A DNA stretch of 64,000 bases from Planctomycetota bacterium (GTDB taxonomy: Bacteria; Planctomycetota; MHYJ01; JACPRB01): the NCBI GenBank assembly GCA_016209705.1, contig JACQVR010000116.1, forward strand, positions 16,994 to 80,993. The letters are read 5' to 3'. Within the stretch, counting starts at the first letter, position 1; every line of letters begins with the position of its first letter. Shown in pieces: positions 9,477 to 23,245 of the stretch. The translations under genes and the position numbers were made by a program. The notes under the pieces are model-generated. The model worked only from the letters and a program-made list of their open reading frames with translations, did no database searches and was not told the origin of the DNA.

Positions 9477-10490
9477 TTACGGCTGAATGGAAGGCCTCTT
9501 CGGGCCTTGGCTTTGGACCTGGCTCTTGCGGAACCGCGCTTGATGGGAGGTGAACCAGCTTGCCATGTAATCCAACAGTTTCTGCTGGCGAGCTTCGACA
9601 AGTTCGAACCGGATCCCCGCGTACCACGCCGGCGGCTTCTTCCACGTCCGAACCACGGTCCCTTCGGCCTGGAACGTATCGGCGAACTTGGTCAGATGGA
9701 GCGAAAACTGGATCTGGGTCCCTGGCTTCAGCTCCTCGACGCATTGAATCTGCGCGCCCGTCATGCTGAGATTCACCACGCCGACCGCGAGATTCCGCTT
9801 CCTTCCCAGCGACCAGAACGGACCCGCCCTGGTCACGGTGACTTTGTGGTCGTCGATTTGAAACCGCTCCGCCTTCCGGCCGGACGGACCCACCGGCGTC
9901 TTCGGCGGCTCCACGTTGGCCCGATCGCCCGGCGTCCGATTTTTTTCGGCCGGCCGCGCGACCGTTTCGGTCTTGGCGGGCGGCGGAGCCGTGCGGCTCT
10001 CGGCGCCCTTCCCGAAAAAGAAGCGATCGCGCTTCGCCAGGGGAGTGAAGATCTCATCGAACTGGACGCCGACCGTCCATGTGGGCCGGCCGGTCGAGTG
10101 GCCGGCCTCCACCCACGTCACGTCTCCGACCGCGTGAAAAAGCTCCTCCGTGCCGGATTCCTTGATTTGCAAGGTCAGCGACGTGGACCGCTCCACCGGT
10201 TCCGACAGCCGCAACCGCGCTCCGCCGGCACCGATGTCCAGGATGTCCAGTCCGATATTGTGCCGTAGGCGGGAAACCCCGGAGAGATCGGTGCTCCGGT
10301 AGCAGCCCAGGACGTATCCCTCGACCTTTCGCCGCGGGTTGCGCCGAGCTTCGAATCCATGTTTGAACTCGGCGCCGCTCGGAGCGTCCGGTGAGTACGC
10401 CGTTTCCATCCAATCCATGAAATCATACGGCGGCGCGCCGGTCAATTCCCTCGACGGGAAACGGCGCATTCTCTTGAGATTCGTCGTCAC
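9477..10490 (-). CDS. Double PilZ-domain protein
   Basis: This is a 337-residue cytoplasmic protein with two PilZ-type beta barrels, the family that binds cyclic di-GMP. The first (about 48-150) starts RRNPRRKVEGYV and has DIGAGGARLRL, close to the (D/N)xSxxG motif. The second (about 205-310) starts RKAERFQI and has NLSMTGAQIQC. A Pro/Lys-rich linker separates them. The first domain retains an RxxxR-like stretch; in the second it is weak, so ligand binding by that domain is uncertain. The GTG start at 10490 is preceded by TATTAT only 8 bases upstream, suggesting a short or absent leader. It is transcribed divergently from yajC-secDF. Confidence 0.72.
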   Translation of the reverse strand: MTTNLKRMRRFPSRELTGAPPYDFMDWMETAYSPDAPSGAEFKHGFEARRNPRRKVEGYVLGCYRSTDLSGVSRLRHNIGLDILDIGAGGARLRLSEPVERSTSLTLQIKESGTEELFHAVGDVTWVEAGHSTGRPTWTVGVQFDEIFTPLAKRDRFFFGKGAESRTAPPPAKTETVARPAEKNRTPGDRANVEPPKTPVGPSGRKAERFQIDDHKVTVTRAGPFWSLGRKRNLAVGVVNLSMTGAQIQCVEELKPGTQIQFSLHLTKFADTFQAEGTVVRTWKKPPAWYAGIRFELVEARQQKLLDYMASWFTSHQARFRKSQVQSQGPKRPSIQP

Positions 10491-10521
10491 GTCGCTATAA
10501 TACCGCGCGCCTTACCTCTGG

Positions 10522-10637
10522 GTGACTGTCGGGATCGTGGAGATATGGAGACGCACCGTACCACACATCGGGGGGCTTATCTCCTGTATCCCCTCTATCT
10601 CGACATCCCCGTGAATATCTCGACACGCTCCTAGGAG
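10522..10637 (+). repeat. Dispersed MITE-like element, copy 2
   Basis: It is homologous to the elements at 3428 and 41842: GTGACTGTCGGGATCGTGGA at the left, ACCGTACCACACATC in the middle, CTATCTCGACATCCCCGTGA then ATATCTCGACACGCTCC and CTAGGAG at the right. The left terminus is more degenerate than in copy 1. It fills the gap between the divergent PilZ gene and yajC, and its right terminal AGGAG is the yajC Shine-Dalgarno. Confidence 0.8.
10632..10637 (+). promoter_or_regulatory. Shine-Dalgarno of yajC contributed by a repeat terminus
   Basis: The conserved terminal CCTAGGAG of the dispersed element ends here, 10 bases before the GTG start of yajC. No other purine-rich site lies closer, so translation of the yajC-secDF operon probably uses repeat-derived sequence. 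Confidence 0.55.
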
Positions 10638-10647
10638 TGAACCTCCC

Positions 10648-11067
10648 GTGGCGGACTCATTGCCGTTTCGATTCGTCGTGCTTCAAGAGCAGGCGCCCCC
10701 GGCCCCGGGGCCCGACTCCGGCAAAGGCGCCTCCCCGGCCGGTCCCAGCCTGTTCGCAAGCATTTTTCCCTTCATTATCATCTTCGTGCTCTTCTATTTC
10801 ATCCTGATCCGGCCCCAACGCCGCCAGCAGAAGGAGCGCGAACGGATGATCGCCACCCTCAAGAAGAACGACCGCGTCCTCACCTCGGGCGGCATCTACG
10901 GAATCGTCGACCGGATCAAGGAGCACGAACTGACGCTCAAGGTCGACGAAAAATCCGACGTGCGCCTGCGCGTCGCGCGGTCGGCGATCGTCGGCCTCGA
11001 GAAGACGGCGGGCGGGTCCGAGGAACCCAAATCTTCCGAAACCTCGGCCGAACAAACCCAGAAGTAA
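10648..11067 (+). CDS. yajC: Sec translocon accessory subunit YajC
   Basis: YajC associates with SecDF in the inner membrane. The 139-residue protein has a longer N-terminal extension than usual (about 33 residues, Pro/Gly-rich), one membrane segment at about 36-54 (ASIFPFIIIFVLFYFILI), the conserved RPQRRQQKE motif immediately after it, and the YajC core (LKKNDRVLTSGGIYGIV). The C-terminus is a charged tail. The GTG start is set by AGGAG ten bases upstream. It lies 60 bases before secDF, the usual partner. Confidence 0.93.
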   Translation: MADSLPFRFVVLQEQAPPAPGPDSGKGASPAGPSLFASIFPFIIIFVLFYFILIRPQRRQQKERERMIATLKKNDRVLTSGGIYGIVDRIKEHELTLKVDEKSDVRLRVARSAIVGLEKTAGGSEEPKSSETSAEQTQK

Positions 11068-11127
11068 GGCCTTCCCTTTCGAGACGATCGGAACCGGACG
11101 AAGCGCCCCTTTTTTTCGAAAGCGGTT

Positions 11128-13892
<2,765 letters not shown>

Positions 13893-13893
<1 letters not shown>

Positions 13894-13923
13894 AAACGCG
13901 CGAGGCGTCGTGGCGCGCGTTTC
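13893..13923 (+). terminator. Hairpin after secDF
   Basis: GAAACGCGCG (13893-13902) pairs perfectly with CGCGCGTTTC (13914-13923) over an 11-base loop, starting at the secDF stop codon. Only TTTC follows the stem, so it is terminator-like rather than a canonical intrinsic terminator. Confidence 0.45.
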
Positions 13924-14003
13924 TAACGGCAATGCCTTCGGCGTTGCGAACCTTTCCGAAATCGCTAAAGAATTCCCCCCAATCGTCCGATATAACCACA
14001 GAG

Positions 14004-14055
14004 TTTTTTGAAAACCGCGGGACAGCCTTTGAGACCGTCCTGCGGTTTTCAAAAA
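14004..14055. repeat. Long near-perfect palindrome ahead of the LysM gene
   Basis: The left arm (14005-14023) and right arm (14037-14055) pair at 18 of 19 positions. The outer part is TTTTTGAAAACCGC against GCGGTTTTCAAAAA, and the loop is 13 bases. The right arm ends 11 bases before the ATG at 14067, and GAGGGGG follows as Shine-Dalgarno. It could terminate transcription from upstream or fold in the leader of the LysM mRNA. Confidence 0.6.
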
Positions 14056-14066
14056 GAGGGGGAATC

Positions 14067-14993
14067 ATGAACCACAAATCGAAAATCGCCATCGCGGCCG
14101 CCATCACGGTCGCTCTCGTGGCTGTTCTGGGCTACGACTTGGTGCTGGGCAAGAAGCGGCCCGCCGCGGAACCGACCGCGGCCGAGACCGAGCCGAACCT
14201 GAAGATCCAGAGCGAACCGGAAGACATGCCCGATCCGTTCTCGTTCCAGCCGCCGCGCGCGCCCGAGATGCCGCCGACCGTGGAACCGTCTCCGTTCCTC
14301 CCTTCGGCTCCTCCGTCGCCGGCGGCGCCGCCGCCTCCGCCTCCCGCGGTGCCCGCGCGATCGAACGACGAATACGTCGTCCAGTCCGGCGATACGCTGG
14401 CCGAGATCGCGGAAAAGAAGTACGGCGACCCGACCCTCTGGCCGCTGATCCAGAAGGCGAATCCGAACGTCAACCCCCGGGCGCTCAAGATCGGGATGAA
14501 GCTGGTCATTCCCACCCGATCCAGGAACGAGGCGAGCGTGACCGCTCCGGCGGAACCCATCATCGAGGGTAGCGTGAAAACCTACGTGATCCAGGCGGGC
14601 GACACCCTCGAATCCATCGCCAAGCGCTTCTACAAGTCGTTCAGCGCCGCCGCGAAGATCCAGGAGGCCAATCCGGAGACGCTTCACGATCCGGACGTGC
14701 TTGAAGTAGGCACGCGCATCCTGTTGCCGGATCTCTCGACGCCGTCGCTGCCGGTCGTGACGCCGGGCGTGCCCGGGTCCACCAAGACCGCGGCGGAGAT
14801 GGATCCCCGCTCCCCGACCGGGCGTTCCTATACCGTTCAGCGCGGGGACAGCCTTTGGAAGATTTCCGCGAAGTTCAATGGCGGGCAAGGCATCATGCCG
14901 TACATGACCAAGCTGGTCAACGCCAACTCGGACAAGCTGCGCTCGACCTCGACCCCATTGCGGGAAGGGTGGGTGTTGGCGATGCCGGATTGA
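14067..14993 (+). CDS. Envelope protein with three LysM domains
   Basis: This 308-residue protein is a probable periplasmic or membrane-anchored peptidoglycan-binding protein. Residues 6-24 form a signal anchor. A Pro/Glu-rich spacer (about 30-100) follows, then three LysM modules: YVVQSGDTLAEIAEKKYGD (about 107-160), YVIQAGDTLESIAKRFYK (about 178-230) and YTVQRGDSLWKISAKFNG (about 258-305). No catalytic domain is present, so it probably tethers or positions something at the wall. The ATG at 14067 follows GAGGGGGAATC. It is separated from secDF by a hairpin and a long palindrome and is probably transcribed on its own. Confidence 0.85.
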   Translation: MNHKSKIAIAAAITVALVAVLGYDLVLGKKRPAAEPTAAETEPNLKIQSEPEDMPDPFSFQPPRAPEMPPTVEPSPFLPSAPPSPAAPPPPPPAVPARSNDEYVVQSGDTLAEIAEKKYGDPTLWPLIQKANPNVNPRALKIGMKLVIPTRSRNEASVTAPAEPIIEGSVKTYVIQAGDTLESIAKRFYKSFSAAAKIQEANPETLHDPDVLEVGTRILLPDLSTPSLPVVTPGVPGSTKTAAEMDPRSPTGRSYTVQRGDSLWKISAKFNGGQGIMPYMTKLVNANSDKLRSTSTPLREGWVLAMPD

Positions 14994-15014
14994 CGGAGAG
15001 CTTGAAGCTCGGAG

Positions 15015-15248
15015 CTAGGAGCTGGACGCTTGGCCGTTGTGGTGTTGTGATACGCTCTGGGCGGCAGCCCGCTTTTTGCGTTCGATTTCCACTTCCCGGG
15101 CGATCTTCTGGTTGACGATCTCGACCTCGCAGCAGACGTGGTAGATCCGCTCGTTCATCTCGTCGGCGGCGTCCTGGAGTTGCATGTATTGCTCGATCAA
15201 GCGCCGCTTCTCGGCTTCGAGTTCCTTGAGTTTGACCGGCGTTTCCAT
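15015..15248 (-). CDS. Small coiled-coil protein
   Basis: This 77-residue protein is highly charged and predicted to be almost entirely helical: KLKELEAEKRRLIEQYMQLQ, then EMNERIYHVCCEVEIVNQKI and a basic EIERKKRAAA stretch. It begins 4 bases after the stop codon of the truncated sigma-factor gene and is probably co-transcribed with it. I do not recognise a family. Small helical partners (anti-sigma or adaptor proteins) beside sigma factors are one possibility but nothing in the sequence proves it. The stop lies next to an AGCTCGGAGC repeat word. Confidence 0.5.
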   Translation of the reverse strand: METPVKLKELEAEKRRLIEQYMQLQDAADEMNERIYHVCCEVEIVNQKIAREVEIERKKRAAAQSVSQHHNGQASSS

Positions 15249-15252
15249 AAAC

Positions 15253-15711
15253 TTATGCTATCACATCAGAGGCCGTCGCTGCAATCCAGGGGAGATACCG
15301 CATCTCGATGACTTGTCGGGAAGTGCCTCTCAGCGTGTCCAGGCTGGCTCGCAAGGCGCCGCGCCGTCGATCGAGGATGTGGGCGACGTCCGTTTCTTGA
15401 GCCGTGGATTCCAGCTCCTGGAGGAGCTCTGGAGGGATCGCTACGGCCCCCCGCCGGGATTTCCTGGCGTGCTGGAGAATGAGATTGCGCGCGACCTCGG
15501 TCAGCCTTGCCCGGAAGTTCCGGATCAGCTCAGGCTGGCCCGACTTACGGATAGCGATCAGATTGACCTCTTGGAGGAGATCCTCCGCGTCGTCTGCGTT
15601 GCGGACGGCGGACAGGAGGAACGCGTAGAGAAAGGAGCGGTGCTCACCGAGAAGCTCGCCCAGACGTTCCGGGTCCCCTTGACCGCTCCCCATGTTCTTG
15701 GTCTTCAGCAC
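15253..15711 (-). CDS. ECF sigma factor with a truncated region 4
   Basis: This 152-residue sigma-70 family protein has a clear region 2 (RSFLYAFLLSAVRNADDAEDLLQEVNLIAIRK at about 26-57, with the DAEDLLQE helix that contacts core polymerase; RLTEVARNLILQHARKSRR for -10 recognition). Region 4 starts (LRGTSRQVIEMRY) but stops after LPWIAATASDVIA, so the helix-turn-helix that reads the -35 element is missing. Normal ECF factors are 170-190 residues. The GTG at 15711 is supported by AAGGGG six bases upstream. It may be a decayed gene or a variant acting with the adjacent small coiled-coil protein. Confidence 0.68.
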   Translation of the reverse strand: MLKTKNMGSGQGDPERLGELLGEHRSFLYAFLLSAVRNADDAEDLLQEVNLIAIRKSGQPELIRNFRARLTEVARNLILQHARKSRRGAVAIPPELLQELESTAQETDVAHILDRRRGALRASLDTLRGTSRQVIEMRYLPWIAATASDVIA

Positions 15712-16076
15712 GACGAACCCCTTAAGTAAGTCACGCGAGTCACGAAATTTCCCGGCGAATTCGGCGATTCCTTGAGCTAAAAGCCGTCATGAACGACTAA
15801 AAACCAAGCTACAGATTTAACCTATTCATGGTAAAGCGGTTGCAGTAGCAGCCGGATGCCCCTACAAATTTATACTACATCACAAGCGTCGATTGGGGAT
15901 AAAAATCCGGGCTTAGGGGATATGAAGATCGTGAAGATGCAGGAGATGAGGAAAGCAGGGATGGAGTTCTGGAATCTATCTCCACATCTCCCCCATCTCC
16001 CTGAATTCGGGGTGACGTCGGACATGGGACATGGGACTCGGAACATGGGACGTGGAACGTCCGACGTGGGACGCCG
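15712..16076. other. 365-bp gene-free gap, AT-richer than its surroundings, with two word repeats
   Basis: 15712-15900 is unusually AT-rich for this genome (TTGCAG, ACAAATTTATACTACAT) and may hold promoters for the sigma-factor gene or a small RNA; nothing firm is visible. About 15915-16005 is a GAAGAT/GGAGAT versus ATCTCC palindrome. 16017-16075 is a one-armed series of GACATGGGAC/GGACGTGGAAC words without an opposing arm. No protein-coding gene is supported. Confidence 0.5.
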
Positions 16077-17606
16077 TCACGCCACGGGGGTGCTGAGGTC
16101 TTCCTCTAGATGCTTCTGCCCGTCGAAGGTGAGCAACTTGACCTGATCTTCCGTCTGCGTCTGAAGGTTCACCGGACGCTTCCAGATCCGCTGGATGTTC
16201 TTCATCGCGTCCTTGGCTTCCTCCAGATCCAGATCCACCCCCTCGTGAACCTGCTTGAGCAGGAGCTCGGATCGGTTCTGAAAGTTCGCGTCGACGACCT
16301 GGATGATCGGATGGCCCATGTTCGTCAGGCGGAAAAGCAGGCTCTTCTTGATCGCCTCAAAGTCGCGATCGCTGATCTCGTAGCGGTTGGACTGGGGGTT
16401 GTGCCGGTAGACGAACAATTTCTGTTCCTCGCAGAACTCCTTGGTCAGGAAGTCGTCGATGAACGTGACGTCGTTGTAGATGCGCCGTACCTCGAAGATC
16501 TTCTCCCGCCCTTCCCCCAGACGCAGGTCCCACGAACGCTTTCGCGCGAGGTCGTCGCAGAGTTCGTATTCGGAGCCGAACCGCCCCTTGTTCCAGCGCT
16601 CCTCGATGTCGCGCCACAGCTCCACGCCCAGCTTGTACGGATTCAGCGCGCCCGGCTGGACGCCCAGCGTCGCGGAGTGGTGATCGGCGAAATCCACGAT
16701 CTCCGCGTCGCCCAGGATCTTTTCGGTCATGAGCTTCGAGTGCCAGTAAGTGGCCCACCCTTCGTTCATGATCTTGGTCAGCGCTTGCGGGGCGAAGTAA
16801 TAGCCCTCCTCGCGGACGGTGGACAGAATATCGCGCTGCCAGTTCTCCACCGGCGCGTGTTCGATCAGGAACTCGAGCACGTCCTTCATCGGCTGCTCGG
16901 GGAACTTCCTCTGCTGCTGGGTTCGCTCCTGGATCTTGCGGCGCTGCGCCTCGAGATACGCCGGCGGATTGATGTATCGATCCATGTAATCCCGGTCGGT
17001 TTTCAGCCGCTGGACGGATGCGGTCTCCTCCTCCTCGTCGAACTCGTACCGCGTTCTCTTGCGCAGCGGCGAATAGACGGAGTGATAGTCGATGAGCCAC
17101 TCCAGCGACAGCGCCGCGTCCAGGAATTCCTCCACCGTCTTCTCGCCGTGGCGCTCGATGTGCCGCCGGATCCGGGTGCCGTGGTTGGCCATCTCGTCGA
17201 TCATCCGCCGGTTGGTCTGCGAGAACCACAGGTTGTTCTTGAAGAAGTCCGAGTGGCCGTACACGTGCGCGATCACCATCTTCTGATCCACGAGCGTGTT
17301 CGAGTTCATGAGATAGGCGTAGCAGGGGTCGTTGTTGATCACGAGCTCGTAGATCTTCGAAAGCCCGAACGTGTAGCCTTTCTGGAGTTCCTCGAACTGC
17401 ATCCCGAACCGCCAGTGCGGATAGCGCGTCGGGAAGCCGCCGTAGGCCGCCACCTCGTTGAGTTGATCGTGGGTGATCAGCTCGAAAACGGTGGGAAGCG
17501 GATCGAGGCCGAACGCGCGCGCGGCGCCGAGGATCTCCTCTTCGATCCCCCGAAGCCCGCCGGTGAACCGGCCGGTTTTCGCCTTTCGTCTCGTCGCGCT
17601 CGCCAT
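16077..17606 (-). CDS. spoVR: SpoVR family protein
   Basis: The 509-residue protein belongs to the SpoVR/YcgB family, which works with the PrkA kinase and the YhbH/YeaH VWA-like protein in stress and stationary-phase responses; its chemistry is unknown. Conserved stretches are THDQLNEVAAYGGFPTRYPHW, YELVINNDPCYAYLMNSN, VIAHVYGHSDFFKNN, MNEGWATYWHS and ADHHSATLGVQPGALNPYKLG. I chose the ATG at 17606, two bases after the yhbH stop. A longer frame back to 17915 only overlaps yhbH antiphase sequence. It is the third gene of the operon prkA-yhbH-spoVR. Confidence 0.94.
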   Translation of the reverse strand: MASATRRKAKTGRFTGGLRGIEEEILGAARAFGLDPLPTVFELITHDQLNEVAAYGGFPTRYPHWRFGMQFEELQKGYTFGLSKIYELVINNDPCYAYLMNSNTLVDQKMVIAHVYGHSDFFKNNLWFSQTNRRMIDEMANHGTRIRRHIERHGEKTVEEFLDAALSLEWLIDYHSVYSPLRKRTRYEFDEEEETASVQRLKTDRDYMDRYINPPAYLEAQRRKIQERTQQQRKFPEQPMKDVLEFLIEHAPVENWQRDILSTVREEGYYFAPQALTKIMNEGWATYWHSKLMTEKILGDAEIVDFADHHSATLGVQPGALNPYKLGVELWRDIEERWNKGRFGSEYELCDDLARKRSWDLRLGEGREKIFEVRRIYNDVTFIDDFLTKEFCEEQKLFVYRHNPQSNRYEISDRDFEAIKKSLLFRLTNMGHPIIQVVDANFQNRSELLLKQVHEGVDLDLEEAKDAMKNIQRIWKRPVNLQTQTEDQVKLLTFDGQKHLEEDLSTPVA

Positions 17607-17608
17607 AC

Positions 17609-18715
17609 CTACCGGCCTTTTCCCAGGAAGTCCTTGATGCTGCCGTAGATGCCGCTCTTGTCGCGAATCTCGCTCGTGATCAGGCGATCCGAATCCTTGA
17701 AATGCTCGTCCAGATCCTTCTTGAACTGGCCGCTGCCGTACGCGCTCTTGACCTGGCCGTAGCAGAACACGTTCACCTGAGGAAGGATGCTCTCGTTCAA
17801 GAGGTCCAGGCACTTGCGCGTGTCTTCGCTGCCCCAGTTGTCGCCGTCGGAGAAGTGGAACGGATAGATGTTCCATTCGGCGGGATTGAAGCTCTTGCGG
17901 ATGATTTCGGAGCACAGGCCGAACGCGGAACTGATCTTCGTGCCTCCCGATTCCTTGATCGAGAAGAACGTCTCGCGGTCCACTTCCTTGGCCGACGCGT
18001 CATGGACGATGTAGCGCGTCTCCAGTTTCTTGTACTGCGACCGGAGCCACGTGTCGATCCAGAACGCCTCGGTGCGGACGATCTCCTTCTGCTCCTCGCC
18101 CATCGAACCGGATACGTCCATCATGTAGACGATGACCGCGTTGTTCTGGGGAACCTGCTTGACCTTCCAGGAGCGATAACGCTTGTCTTCGCGAACGGGG
18201 ATGATGATCGGATTGTCGGGGTCGTATTGTCCCATCGCCAGCGTCCGCTTCAGCGCTTCCCGATAGGTCCGCTTGAAGTGACGCAGCGACTCCGGCCCCG
18301 CGCGCGAAATCGCGTTGTACCGGTCGCGGTCGGCGTACATCGTGCTCTTGCCGCGAGGCTGGATCCGGGGCAGCTCGAGCTCCTCGCCCAGGATTTGCGC
18401 CAGTTCGTCGAGCGTGACGTCGATTTCCAGGAGATGCTCGCCCGGCTGATCCCCGGCCTGGCCGCCCCCCTCTTGGGGATCCCCCGCGGCGATCGGCGTT
18501 CCCGGCTCGCCCTCCCCCTGCCCGACCCCCGACCGATCGTTCTTGCCGTACCGGAAGGTGGGGATGCGGATCGAGGGCAGCGGGATGGATACGGCGTACT
18601 TGCCCCGCTTGCCGATCATCTCGCCGTGCGTGACATACTTGCGCAGGTCCTTTCGGATCTGGCCCTTGATGATCTCGCGGAAGCGGGCGAAGTCTTTTTC
18701 AATGCGTTTGATCAT
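17609..18715 (-). CDS. yhbH: YhbH/YeaH family (DUF444) VWA-like protein
   Basis: This 368-residue protein is the middle gene of the prkA-yhbH-spoVR operon. The N-terminal third is basic ([20 protein letters not shown]), followed by a Gly/Gln-rich linker (about residues 62-92). The C-terminal half is von Willebrand A-like with the MIDAS-type DVSGSMG near residue 200. HFSDGDNW and the downstream Thr/Asp residues complete the metal site pattern. In E. coli the homologue YeaH is genetically tied to the YeaG kinase. Its mechanism is not established. Family length and synteny are normal. Confidence 0.93.
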   Translation of the reverse strand: MIKRIEKDFARFREIIKGQIRKDLRKYVTHGEMIGKRGKYAVSIPLPSIRIPTFRYGKNDRSGVGQGEGEPGTPIAAGDPQEGGGQAGDQPGEHLLEIDVTLDELAQILGEELELPRIQPRGKSTMYADRDRYNAISRAGPESLRHFKRTYREALKRTLAMGQYDPDNPIIIPVREDKRYRSWKVKQVPQNNAVIVYMMDVSGSMGEEQKEIVRTEAFWIDTWLRSQYKKLETRYIVHDASAKEVDRETFFSIKESGGTKISSAFGLCSEIIRKSFNPAEWNIYPFHFSDGDNWGSEDTRKCLDLLNESILPQVNVFCYGQVKSAYGSGQFKKDLDEHFKDSDRLITSEIRDKSGIYGSIKDFLGKGR

Positions 18716-18801
18716 CTAAAACAGCTCATAGCTCCTAGCTGGCAGCTCGTGGCCGCTTGCAGCTTTCCGGCTCCAAGCCACTAGCTACGAACTACAAGCT
18801 T
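18716..18801. repeat. AGCTCCTAGCT-word palindromes between prkA and yhbH
   Basis: ACAGCTCATAGCTCCTAGCT and related AGCTCG, GCTCCAAGC, CTAGCTACGAACTACAAGCT words form a run of overlapping short palindromes. It lies inside the prkA-yhbH operon, so it is transcribed. It is the same word family as 3551-3600 and 38844-38945. Confidence 0.5.
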
Positions 18802-18803
18802 CT

Positions 18804-20858
<2,055 letters not shown>

Positions 20859-21031
20859 GGCCTCCTATGCCCGTTCAACGTTCAAGCGTTCGCGTAGGGC
20901 GCTTGGATCCTGCAGAGTTCCGGTCGGAGAGAACGGCTGGGCGCCCCTCTCTCGGAGTGCGGATTCTACGGCGCGCCAATCCATTCCTGACAGAGCAACT
21001 GCGGGCGTCGTGAACGCCCATGCTGATGTGA

Positions 21032-21060
21032 ATTATATCATCTCTCCGGCGTGTCCACCA
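21032..21060 (-). promoter_or_regulatory. Possible prkA promoter
   Basis: On the minus strand TATAAT stands at 21037-21032 in an AT-rich island (ATGATATAATTCACATC). A TGGACA is seen 14 bp upstream, which is a short spacing, so the -35 is weak and an alternative sigma factor is possible. It lies about 170 bases ahead of the prkA ATG, the only minus-strand gene it could serve. Confidence 0.35.
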
Positions 21061-21163
21061 TCCCCAAGGCCCATGGGGAGGCGGCGGAGCCGGAGATCCC
21101 AGCGCGGCGAAGCCGCAACCCGACTTTCGCCAAGCTATTTCTCTCCGCGCGGGGAGCCGCCTG

Positions 21164-21193
21164 CGCCATCCGACTTCGCCAAGGCTTCGTCGG
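21164..21193 (+). repeat. 30-bp perfect direct repeat, copy 1
   Basis: Thirty bases here (starting CGCCATCCGACTTCGCCAAG) are identical to 53611-53640. The core CCGACTTCGCCAAGGCTTCG is itself near-palindromic (TCCGAC against GTCGG). It sits in the 561-bp gap between prkA and the RfbD-like gene, in a stretch that also has GCGGCGAAGCCGC. Confidence 0.7.
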
Positions 21194-21204
21194 GCAGAGA
21201 ACGG

Positions 21205-21376
21205 ATCAACCACGGAAAACCCGGAGAAGAATTTCCAGGGAGATCGGGAGAAAGGGGGAGATAGGGAGATATTTTTTTGGAGAGTCAACTCCATCGGATC
21301 GCTTTCGATCTCCATATCTCCAGCAATCTCCACATCCCCCTCATTCTTCTCTGTGTCTCCGGGTTCTGCGTGGTTG
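21205..21376. repeat. Long imperfect palindrome of GGAGAT/ATCTCC and ACCACGG/CGTGGTT words
   Basis: The outer left arm AACCACGGAAAACCCGGAG faces CTCCGGGTTCTGCGTGGTT at the right. Inside, GGGAGATCGGGAG..GGGAGATAGGGAGAT faces ATCTCCATATCTCCAGCAAT and CTCCACATCCCCC. The centre is TTTTTTTGGAGAGTC. Together with the short repeat at 21164 it accounts for most of the gap 20859-21419; no gene is visible there. Confidence 0.6.
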
Positions 21377-21419
21377 GCTTTCTTCTGGGCGCACTCCGAT
21401 GCCTCCGCGACCTCCCGGC

Positions 21420-23243
<1,824 letters not shown>

Positions 23244-23245
23244 TT

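Noticed and set aside
16077..17915. SpoVR start at 17915
   Set aside because: The extra 103 codons overlap yhbH out of frame and are Arg/Gln-rich; the conserved protein begins at ATG 17606.
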